This document shows positions 1-6,934 of a DNA stretch of 7,806 bases, piece after piece. A program made the position numbers and the translations under genes. Position 1 is the first letter of the stretch, and each line of letters starts with the position of its first letter. This stretch comes from CALXXL01 sp964512385 (GTDB taxonomy: Bacteria; Verrucomicrobiota; Lentisphaeria; Victivallales; Victivallaceae): NCBI GenBank assembly GCA_964512385.1, contig CAZEHZ010000109.1, positions 1 through 7,806 on the forward strand, written 5' to 3'. Below the pieces are notes generated by a model. The model saw only the letters and a program-made list of their open reading frames with translations. It was not told the DNA's origin and did no database searches.

Positions 1-178
1 AGTCATTATCGGCATTATTGTGTACATGCATAAAACGAGAAACAGTGATATCGATGCCAGAAATTGGCAAGCGTTTTTCATGGAGATGTTCCTTTTGTTT
101 CGATATATTAATTTTCATAAAACCCCAAAAGCATGGGCAGGGAAATATTAAAAAACATAACAATACCATTTTTGCCAT
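1..178 (-). CDS. Partial hypothetical protein with hydrophobic N-terminus (leftward, runs off left edge)
   Basis: Read leftward from an ATG at 178, a frame stays open to the window edge for 59 codons. It begins MAKMVLLCFLIFPCPCFWGF, a lysine followed by a hydrophobic stretch (residues about 4-20) that fits a signal peptide or membrane anchor. The next residues are polar and protein-like (KINISKQKEHLHEKR, then LPISGIDITVSRFMHVH). A promoter-like pair, TTGACT and a perfect TATAAT, lies just upstream on the same strand, predicting a leader of about 18 nt. The ribosome-binding site is poor (GGGG about 8 nt before the ATG). The family is not recognised. Alternative start in another leftward frame: ATG at 81, preceded by AGGA at 8 nt spacing and encoding MKNACQFLASISLFLVLCMY, also signal-like. 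Rightward frames over 2-215 are open too but lack any start signal, and I take them as shadows. The promoter position favours the 178 start; certainty is moderate. Confidence 0.45.
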   Translation of the reverse strand, partial: MAKMVLLCFLIFPCPCFWGFMKINISKQKEHLHEKRLPISGIDITVSRFMHVHNNADND

Positions 179-202
179 CACTATACCCCGTCCAATAGTA
201 AC

Positions 203-229
203 ATTATACTGCTAAATAAAAAAAGTCAA
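203..229 (-). promoter_or_regulatory. Leftward sigma70-like promoter
   Basis: On the minus strand, TTGACT (229 to 224; 5 of 6 matches to TTGACA) is followed by 15 nt and a perfect TATAAT (208 to 203). Transcription would start near 196, about 18 nt before the ATG at 178. The spacer is 2 nt shorter than ideal, and the surroundings are A/T rich, so chance matches are more likely than usual. Confidence 0.45.
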
Positions 230-262
230 ATAAAAATATGTTTTTTATTTATTTTTTATTTG
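227..262. repeat. A/T-rich nested inverted and direct repeat in divergent intergenic region
   Basis: CAAATAAAAA (227-236) is the exact inverse complement of TTTTTATTTG (253-262). A second copy of the right arm, TTTTTATTT, lies at 242-250, so one left arm can pair with either of two right arms. The right arms sit inside an 11-nt direct repeat of TTTTTTATTT (241-250 and 252-261). It lies immediately upstream of the leftward promoter. It could be a regulator site, an A-tract bend or UP-like element, or simple low-complexity sequence. Confidence 0.4.
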
Positions 263-291
263 CATTTCTATAAAATGATACAATAGTAGTG

Positions 292-320
292 TTGAAGTGA
301 TGATGTATCAATTGTGTTAT
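292..320 (+). promoter_or_regulatory. Weak candidate promoter for the pseudopilin gene
   Basis: TTGAAG (292-297) and TGTTAT (315-320) are separated by 17 nt, each matching 4 of 6 positions of the sigma70 consensus. It is the best-spaced rightward pair I found between 209 and 360, but both boxes are weak. TATAAA at 269-274 and TACAAT at 279-284 are alternative -10 boxes without a good -35. Confidence 0.2.
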
Positions 321-360
321 TCTTTGATTTTCAATGTATTTCATAAAAAATTAACATTTC

Positions 361-366
361 AGGAGG
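361..366 (+). promoter_or_regulatory. Ribosome binding site of the pseudopilin gene
   Basis: A full AGGAGG lies 9 nt before the ATG at 376. This fixes the start, and the start also gives a short basic leader directly ahead of the pilin-type hydrophobic segment. Confidence 0.8.
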
Positions 367-375
367 GCGAAGGTT

Positions 376-1119
376 ATGCGAGGAATTAAGCGGTTTACTT
401 TAGTGGAATTGTTGGTGGTTACCGGATGTTTGGCGGTGTTGGCCAGTATGACATTACCTGCAACTAATCGAGCACGTGAAATTGCACTTCAAACCAGCTG
501 TTCCGGTAATCTTCGTCAGTCAGTTCAAGGTTTGCTGGCCTACAGTCAAAGCTATGACGGGTGGTGTGCATTAAATAAAGACGGTTATTATAATTGGTGG
601 AAGTCACCTGGTATGCCGCAAGAATTAGGCTTAAACGAAACAACTGATCTTAATATTTACACCAATCGTAAAATTACCATTTGTCCCGGTATAACAGTGA
701 ATCCTAACGGGTGGAGTACTAATCAATGTTATGGAGTACCGCGTTATTGGGGGCAGGGTTCGACTGATTTTAACGAAGTAGCCGTTTCACCGGTTGAGTT
801 GTCTGTAGATGGCTGGCTTATGACACGTGTAAATCTTCTCCAAGATGCATCAAAATATATAATTCTTGGTGATGCCGCTTATGGGCCGCAGTTTGCATCA
901 GGCAACATTCATCAAATTTCCGGCGAACCATGCCCTTTGTTTTGTCGTCGTGATGCTAATTTTGCCGGTTTGGCAAAATGGCATCTTGGCAATGCCAATG
1001 TGGCGTATGCGGATGGTCATGCGGCTGATACGTCGGACCGTTCCCGTTTGTTTACGGACTCCAAAATCGGAAATCTTCTTTCTGCCGACGGCCTGACCGT
1101 CGAAAAAATTGGTCAGTAA
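376..1119 (+). CDS. Type II secretion / type IV pilin-like pseudopilin with H-X9-DG motif
   Basis: This 247-residue protein has a prepilin-type N-terminus: a six-residue basic leader (MRGIKR), then FTLVELLVV with the conserved Glu at position +5 (E11), then a hydrophobic helix to about residue 30 and the sequence PATNRAREIAL. The C-terminal part carries H203-X9-D213-G214 (WHLGNANVAYADGHA), the H-X9-DG motif typical of the very numerous Lentisphaerae, Planctomycetes and Verrucomicrobia pseudopilin-like proteins. Family knowledge suggests inner-membrane insertion, leader removal by a prepilin peptidase, and display in a pseudopilus or at the cell surface; individual functions are mostly unknown. 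The residue before the predicted cleavage site is Arg rather than the usual Gly. The helix TGCLAVLASMTLPA is less hydrophobic than the common IAIIAILAAMLLPA form. A strong AGGAGG supports the start. The giant secreted protein gene follows after 60 bp on the same strand, suggesting co-transcription. The family assignment is firm, the role is not. Confidence 0.92.
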   Translation: MRGIKRFTLVELLVVTGCLAVLASMTLPATNRAREIALQTSCSGNLRQSVQGLLAYSQSYDGWCALNKDGYYNWWKSPGMPQELGLNETTDLNIYTNRKITICPGITVNPNGWSTNQCYGVPRYWGQGSTDFNEVAVSPVELSVDGWLMTRVNLLQDASKYIILGDAAYGPQFASGNIHQISGEPCPLFCRRDANFAGLAKWHLGNANVAYADGHAADTSDRSRLFTDSKIGNLLSADGLTVEKIGQ

Positions 1120-1169
1120 GAAATTTTTGCAGCCGTCTGCGGCGCTTTCCGACAAAACACTATATTATC

Positions 1170-1174
1170 AGGAG
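1170..1174 (+). promoter_or_regulatory. Ribosome binding site of the giant protein gene
   Basis: AGGAG lies 5 nt before the ATG at 1180, and the resulting protein begins with a clean signal peptide. The 60-bp gap behind the pseudopilin gene holds only a 4-bp hairpin (GCCG 1132-1135 with CGGC 1140-1143) and no T run after it, so no terminator is apparent. Confidence 0.75.
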
Positions 1175-1179
1175 TCATA

Positions 1180-4100
1180 ATGAAAAATTGGTTTATATAT
1201 TCTTTAGCTGCCGGTATAACGGCTTCAACTCTGCTTTCGTCTGCCGCCAATGCGACCGACGCCCTTAATCCGGTAAAATTGACACGTAGCGGTTATACAA
1301 AAATTACCCTGTCCTGGCCAAATTCCGGCGGCAGTTACAGTGTATACCGCAACAATACCCTGGTGGCAACTGTCAATGGCGGCAGTTATACAGATTCGGC
1401 GCTGGAGCCGGGGATCGCATACAATTATACCGTAACAGCTCCGGACGGTACAACCGGCAGTATTACAATATCCACCTTAAGTCGTCCGGCGGTGGATAAT
1501 CCGGCGGCTTTTATGGCCGCCGTGGATGAACAACATATCATGCAAATAGCTCCGGCCAATGCCGCAATATTACTTAATAACTTGAAAAACTCCTTAGGCC
1601 GGACACAGCCGGCTCCGATAGAATATACGGCTATAGATGCTGATATCGTTCAGGCGTTTGTACAGAATGAACTCACAAAACTTCTTCCATATAATGAAAT
1701 AACGGCAGTCGAGCAGGCGGAATTCAAAACGAAACTCGAAGCCCTGCTTGCCGGAAACTTGCACAATGCCCAGTTTGATAATATTTATACCCGTCACAGC
1801 CTTATCAACTTGGCGGAAAAACACTTATCGGCTCGAAAAACTGCCGGAGCTATTGCACTTTATGAACTGTTGCTGGAATATTCCGGCAACGATGAAGCGG
1901 CGACGTTCAATGCATTATCACGTCTGGCGGACATCAAACGGATGGCGTTGACCTCCAGTTCAACTGCCGCAGAGTTGTCTGACACCATTACCGGGATTGC
2001 CGGGTGTTATTTGCGTTTTATAGACCGCTTCCCGGATTCCACTTCTAAATTTGCCGAGGGTGCTTATCGGAACGCGGCTTACAATTATTTTATGAATTTT
2101 CCGGATTTGCTAAATTATGGCAATTATAATTCGGCGGCATATAATTCGGCGATATCATTGCTGCAAACCGCATTGAGCCGCTTCCCGTCCTCAGTTGGTC
2201 TGCAACGTTTACACACCCGTATTATGGCTTGGCAATTGGACTTGATCAATATTCAGTTTGGGGATAACACTTTGCCGGACGGTTCAACCTTGCGTATTGT
2301 AAATGCCTCGGCCGCCAACGGCAAAAGCGGTCTTTATCCGAAACTTCCTTATACCGATGAACGACAACTTGCCGTTAATGCTTCACAGACGGTGCCATGC
2401 TACAACGGTCATGATTATATTTTGGCACTCAGCATCCCGGTTGAGGGTGGCGGTGCGATGAGTTCTGAAATTCCGCTGTCCGGATGGCAACCCGGCTGGA
2501 CGTTGGTATGGTCGCCGTCAGGAACGACTTTTGAACCCTCTGCCGCAGGCGAAACCGGCATAAAAATCGACTTTGGCACGGTGGATTATCCCTATAATTT
2601 AACTGCTGAACGTAATATTGATGTATTCACGCTACGCTGGAATTTTGTGCCGGCAAATGAGTTTACCGTTGACCATTTTACGATATACCGTAATGGTGCT
2701 GAAGTTGGCCAAACCGCCTCAAACGTGTTGGAAAACTTACCGCTGGTGCAATCCGGCGGCGGTTATGATTATACCGTGGCGGCTTATGATGCCGCGGGCA
2801 ACGCTTCTCCTTCAAGCCCGGTTTTACGGGTTGAGCCCGGCGACTTGTCGGCACATGCCGATTTCTTTGCCTGGCTGAAACAATACTTTGGCGATACACC
2901 GATGCTCTCGATAGACGACCCGGATAATGACGGTATTGACAACTATCATGAATTTTTGGCTGACAGCAATCCGGCGTTGGCCACCGGGCCGGAGTTGCGG
3001 CGCGGACCACGCGGCTATACCGCACTGACCATGGTGTGGGAGTCCGCTCCCGCCGAAACAAATGTGCAATATGAAATTCGGGAAAACGGCAGTTCGACCG
3101 CTCCGGTGGTGGTTTCCGGCGGCAGTTACACCGCCCGTAATTTATCATCAGATGCCGACTACGGCTTCAGTATCAGGTTGTTGAAAACCGATGGCACGGC
3201 AACCGACTGGAGTGCACCGCTGACTATGCGCACGTTAAAGAACAACCAGTTTGTAAATGAAAATAATCTGGCGACCGCAATCGATGCGGCGTTACCCGGC
3301 AACAATTTAACCGGTACTGAATTGCTGAGTTATTATAAGAGTACCCTGCCGGACGGAACAACTGCGTTTAGCACAATTGACTCGGCCCGGCTGGAGGAAT
3401 TGTTGGGGCAGGAACTGGAAGCATTGACCGCCAACGGCGTATTAACTGCCGATGCTCAAGCTGCGTTATTGACTGAATTAAAGACAATTTTATCATCAGA
3501 CGGTACGGAAAAAGATTTTGAAGTGTTGTATATTTACACACAACTGCTCAATCTTGCGGAAAAATACTTCTATACTTATCGGAACAATCCGGTTCAAAGT
3601 GCCAATTATGATGCTGCGGTGTCCTTATATCGTTTGGCGATGAATTTTAACAACGAGCCGGCCGCTGTGGCAAATATTCTTAACCGGCTGGCGGTTATGC
3701 GTATGCAGACACTCTCTGCCAATAGTGGAGAGGCAGAGATTTTAGCGGCATTATCTGACCAGTCCGCTTTGAGAATGGAGTTCATTACCCGTTTTGGCGA
3801 TGAATTTAAAAGTAATATGCTGCTTACACCGCATAAAACGGCTCTGGCCGAATATCTGAAATACTTCCCGGTACTTTTAACTTACAACAGTTATTCGACC
3901 TCCGCATTTGACGCCGCTTCAAGTTTAGCTGAATCCTGGCAACAATTTGCGCCCTCGGTAACGGCCGCAAAATATCGTGCCATGGTGTCGGCATGGCCGC
4001 TTACTCAACTGGCGGTAAATGTTACGCTGCCAAACGGCGGCAGTGGAAAGTTTACCATTCGTAATATAAGTGAAAAGCTGTCGCAGTCGCCTTATATATA

Positions 4101-6297
4101 CAGCAGTGACGCCGTGGATGACACCCGCAGTTTCACCTTGAACGGTCAGTCGCTTTCGGTTCCGGCCTATGCCGGGCATTTATATGAATTATCTGTAACC
4201 ACGCCGGTGCAGAACGGGCCGGAGTGGACTCGCACGCTTTCCGGCATTCGTTTTCAAACCGGTAAAACTATTACCTGGGCGAACAATCAATGGCAAAGTG
4301 TAACCGGGAAAAACAGCTTAACCATAATCGCAACCCAGCCGGAAACCCCGTATAATCTGACCGCCGATATTTATGGCGATGTTTTTGATTTGCGTTGGGA
4401 CTTTACCGCACCGGAAAATTTTGTGCTGGATCATTTTAATATTTATCGTGGCGAAAACTTACTGGATTCGGTGCCAAGCCAAGTTAAATACTCCATACCG
4501 CGCGGACTTACCGCTGATCAGGTTTACAGTTATTATGTTACCGCCGTATCTGCAGACGGGGTTGAAACCGCATTGAGTGAAGCGTTTCAGGTGTTGCCGG
4601 AATTTACCAAAGACGATTTAACTTATTTTGAATGGAAGCAGAAATGGTTTGGCGACACTCCGGTGTTGTCCAGTGATGACTCCGACGGCGACGGTCTTAC
4701 CAACTATCAGGAATTTATTCTTGGTTCAAATCCTTTACTTGCACCGCCGGCGTCCGATACGGAATTGGCAATAAACAAAATATCCGGCATTAAAGCCGCC
4801 TATTATCAAGGCGTTTGGATGAGTATGCCGAAATTCAGCGATTTGGTTCCTTATAAACAGGGCGTACTGAATCGCTTCCAGTTTGACTCCACGTTAAGTA
4901 ATGTCTTAGACAGTGATTTGGCCGACAATGCAGCCGCGGAATTGTCCGGGTATTTTGACGTTCCGGCCGACGGCATGTATAAGTTCTTCCTGTCCAGCGA
5001 CGACGGTTGTCGTTTTATGGTTGACGGCATAACCCGAATAGACCATAACGAACTTAATACTGAACGCGAAATATTTAAGGAGCTTTATCTTAAAAAAGGT
5101 GCACACTCCTATAAAATTGAATACTTTGAATACAATAACTATGCTCATTTACAACTTTATTGGTCCGGTGCATCATTTGAACGAACTCGTTTTGATCAGA
5201 GCGGATTGTGGTATATCGACGGCGAAGAATCCGCCGGGTTTAAAGAATATTTGGCCGGTCAACGGGATTCCGACGGCGACGGTTTGAGTGATTTTGTTGA
5301 AATAAAACTTGGAACCGATCTTTTGAATGCGGATTCCGACGGCGACGGCTTAAGCGATTATGCCGAAGTAAATGAACTGCACACCAACCCGTTAAATGCC
5401 GACAGTAACAATAACGGCATAAATGACGGTGATGAACTGGAACTTTCCGGCGGCAACGCCGCCATTGATTTAAGTTTACTCACCTTTACTCCGGTTTTAA
5501 ACATACCGGGTGGAGAGTTCGTTGCCTCCACCGGAATCTGGCGTGCAGTGGAGGAAAAAGCGTTGGCGGCAGATCGCCGCGGTACAGTGGATTATCAATT
5601 TACCCTGAATGAAAACGGCATTTATCGACTTAATGTTGTATTGGCCAACTATTTTGCCATTGCCGGTAAAAATAATATTGACATCTATATAGATAATGTT
5701 TTGATTGCCGCACCGCAAATTGAGTTGGCGGACACCTCCGCCATACATTCCGAATTTACTCCGTATTTAACGGCCGGAACTCATACGCTGCGGTTGGACT
5801 GGGACAACTGGAGCAGTAAGCAAAAATTGTCCATCGAAAATATTTCATTCGATAAATTAACCTCGCTGGCGGAAGCCGCAGATGCTCAACAGGAGCTGAC
5901 GGAGTCGGTGTTGGAAAATCGTAACATAATAACGGAAAAACAATCCAGTCGCACCTCGCCGGCGTTTATTGAGGGTACCGCTCTGTATCCGCAACTGGTA
6001 AAGGTGAATCAAGATTCGGCCACTCAGCTGTCCGGCAACAAATGGTATGCCGAACTGCCGTTGTCGGCTGCTGAACCGGTTACGGCTCAAGTGGAATTTG
6101 AAAATGGCGGTCTGAATAAAACGGCTCAAATCGAATGGCAGATTACCAATATTCAAGCCGAAGACGGCCAAACCATCCGTATTCGTAAAGGAGATTCGTT
6201 ATTACTGTCCGCCGCCCCCGATGAACCCGGCAACTCCGGCAGTTGCGTAATTACGGCATTGGGAGAATCCTATACCGGTAAACCTAAAGATGCGCCG
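1180..6297 (+). CDS. Giant secreted multidomain protein: duplicated FN3/TPR-like/Ca-loop module, PA14, TSP3 repeats, CBM-like domain (5' part, broken by gap)
   Basis: The readable part is 1706 residues up to the assembly gap. Residues 1-25 form a signal peptide with an AXA cleavage site (ANA, then TDA), so the protein is exported. In order: FN3-like domain (about 29-104); alpha-helical TPR-like region (108-350); beta domain (353-465); FN3 (470-555); EF-hand-like calcium loop with D580, D582, D584 and E591; then the same series again (FN3 608-684, helices 688-945, beta 946-1055, FN3 1057-1142, calcium loop D1167, D1169, D1171, E1178); PA14 (about 1203-1340, with SSDDG at 1272-1276); three TSP3-like repeats (1363-1420); a carbohydrate-binding-like beta sandwich (about 1435-1560, ending in GTHTLRLDWDNW and a repeated-strand tail); and an uncharacterised beta-rich segment to 1706. 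No catalytic motif was seen. The domains point to calcium-stabilised surface binding, perhaps of glycans; that is inference. Translating straight through the N run ends in an out-of-frame tail stopping at 6486, which I reject as an artefact. Confidence 0.9.
1264..2991 (+). repeat. Internal duplication, copy A (FN3 - helical - beta - FN3 - Ca loop)
   Basis: Residues about 29-604 of the giant protein. Anchor points shared with copy B: SGYTKITLSW (compare RGYTALTMVW), LINLAEKHL (compare LLNLAEKYF), FNALSRLADIKRMAL (compare ANILNRLAVMRMQTL), PYNLTAERNIDVFTLRW (compare PYNLTADIYGDVFDLRW), DHFTIYR (compare DHFNIYR), FGDTPMLS (compare FGDTPVLS) and a DxDxDG loop ending NYHEF. The order of these anchors is identical in both copies, so this is one duplicated module rather than scattered similar domains. 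Confidence 0.85.
3001..4749 (+). repeat. Internal duplication, copy B (FN3 - helical - beta - FN3 - Ca loop)
   Basis: Residues about 608-1190. The offset from copy A is 574 residues at the GYT motif of the first FN3 and 587 at the calcium loop, so copy B has gained or copy A has lost about 13 residues within the module. Similarity is highest in the second FN3 and the calcium loop and weaker in the helices, suggesting an old duplication rather than a recent one. Confidence 0.85.
4786..5199 (+). other. PA14 domain region within the giant protein
   Basis: Residues about 1203-1340. PA14 hallmarks seen in order: a GIKAAYYQG opening, SGYFDVPADGMYKFFLSSDDG in the middle, a VDG turn (1281-1283), KKGAHSYKIEYFE, and LQLYWSG near the end. 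PA14 domains are beta barrels often involved in carbohydrate binding and are found in adhesins and glycosidases. Confidence 0.85.
5257..5445 (+). repeat. Thrombospondin type 3-like calcium repeats within the giant protein
   Basis: Three consecutive units: DSDGDGLSDFVEIKLGTD, DSDGDGLSDYAEVNELHTNP and a degenerate DSNNNGINDGDELE. The first two starts are 22 codons apart and share an exact 17-nt repeat, GATTCCGACGGCGACGG (5266-5282 and 5332-5348). Acidic D-x-D-x-D-G loops bind calcium in known relatives and usually form a rigid linker between domains. The third unit has Asn in place of two of the Asp ligands. Confidence 0.88.
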
Positions 6298-6397
6298 NNN
6301 NNNNNNNNNNNNNNNNNNNNNNNNNNNNNNNNNNNNNNNNNNNNNNNNNNNNNNNNNNNNNNNNNNNNNNNNNNNNNNNNNNNNNNNNNNNNNNNNN
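6298..6397. other. Assembly gap of 100 N
   Basis: Exactly 100 unresolved bases. The last complete codon before it ends at 6297 and the coding frame after it begins at 6398, so a continuous gene requires a true gap length divisible by three. The value 100 is not, and is a common placeholder for an unknown distance between scaffolded contigs. Confidence 0.98.
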
Positions 6398-6934
6398 TTC
6401 GGCCGCAACGATGTAGTGTGCTGGACCGGATATGCCAGAGAGTGGAGTATGCCGACACCGGCCGAGGGTGTGCAATTGGTGTTTGATAATCGCTTGAAAG
6501 ATGCTTCGCGCTCCACGTTAACCACTGAAACGCTGGCCAGAGTTTATGCCGATGATAACAAACCGCGATTTGTGTCGGCTCGGCTTGAAGACGGTACACT
6601 GCTGGATATGCAACGGTTGTCCGGCGTAGACTGCCATGCCAACGCCGCCACTTATGTGCGGATTCTGGAAACTTATGAAGACGGTTCGGAGCTGGTGGAA
6701 ACCTTGATCGTGCTTAATCAGGTGCGTTCCGATGTAACGGTGGAACTGGATATCTTTGTGCCCGGAGTACTGTTTGATACCGGCGAAATCAGTAAAGTGA
6801 TTACGGCCGAAGATTTTGATGAACTCGGCATGAAAACCGTTCGCTTTGTGCGCTCCGCCGGAGCGGCGACATCGGTCTGCCACACCATGCGGTTGTATCA
6901 GAACGGTGAATATATCGGGACTCGGCTAAAATGA
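6398..6934 (+). CDS. C-terminal fragment, probably of the same giant secreted protein
   Basis: After the gap a frame is open for 178 codons to a TGA at 6932-6934. It begins at the gap edge with FGRNDVVCWTGYAREW, and no start codon with a ribosome-binding site is evident near its beginning, so the true start lies in or before the gap. The simplest reading is that it is the end of the giant protein, giving a total of at least 1884 residues plus whatever is missing. Composition is beta-strand-like with alternating hydrophobic and polar residues (ATYVRILETYEDGSELVETL, VTVELDIFVPGVLFDTG), codon usage resembles the upstream part, and three Cys are present (in VVCW, VDCH and SVCH). No known domain is recognised. 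It could instead be a separate gene whose start is hidden in the gap. The stop overlaps the next start by 4 bp. Confidence 0.8.
   Translation, partial: FGRNDVVCWTGYAREWSMPTPAEGVQLVFDNRLKDASRSTLTTETLARVYADDNKPRFVSARLEDGTLLDMQRLSGVDCHANAATYVRILETYEDGSELVETLIVLNQVRSDVTVELDIFVPGVLFDTGEISKVITAEDFDELGMKTVRFVRSAGAATSVCHTMRLYQNGEYIGTRLK

Noticed and set aside
18..215. Rightward 65-codon open frame and a second rightward open frame from position 2
   Set aside because: No ribosome-binding site before the ATG at 18, unconvincing protein composition, and overlap with a leftward frame that has a promoter and a hydrophobic N-terminus.
1087..1101. Hairpin GACGG-CCTGA-CCGTC followed by an A run near the pseudopilin end
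   Set aside because: It lies inside the coding region, the stem is only 5 bp and it is not followed by a T run on the plus strand, so it is not a terminator for this gene.
1132..1143. GCCG-TCTG-CGGC hairpin between the pseudopilin and the giant gene
   Set aside because: Only 4 bp of stem and no T tract after it; too weak to call a terminator.
2678..3148. Minus-strand 156-codon open frame inside the giant gene
   Set aside because: Arg/Pro-rich composition typical of an antisense shadow, no start signals, and the plus strand shows clear FN3 and calcium-loop domains.
6398..6486. Continuation of the giant protein in the frame of 1180 through the gap to a stop at 6486
   Set aside because: The frame depends on the placeholder gap length. 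The other frame stays open for 178 codons and overlaps the next gene by ATGA, so it is the coding one.
6518..6883. Minus-strand 121-codon open frame opposite the C-terminal fragment
   Set aside because: Shadow of the plus-strand coding frame, with no ribosome-binding site and no recognisable domain.
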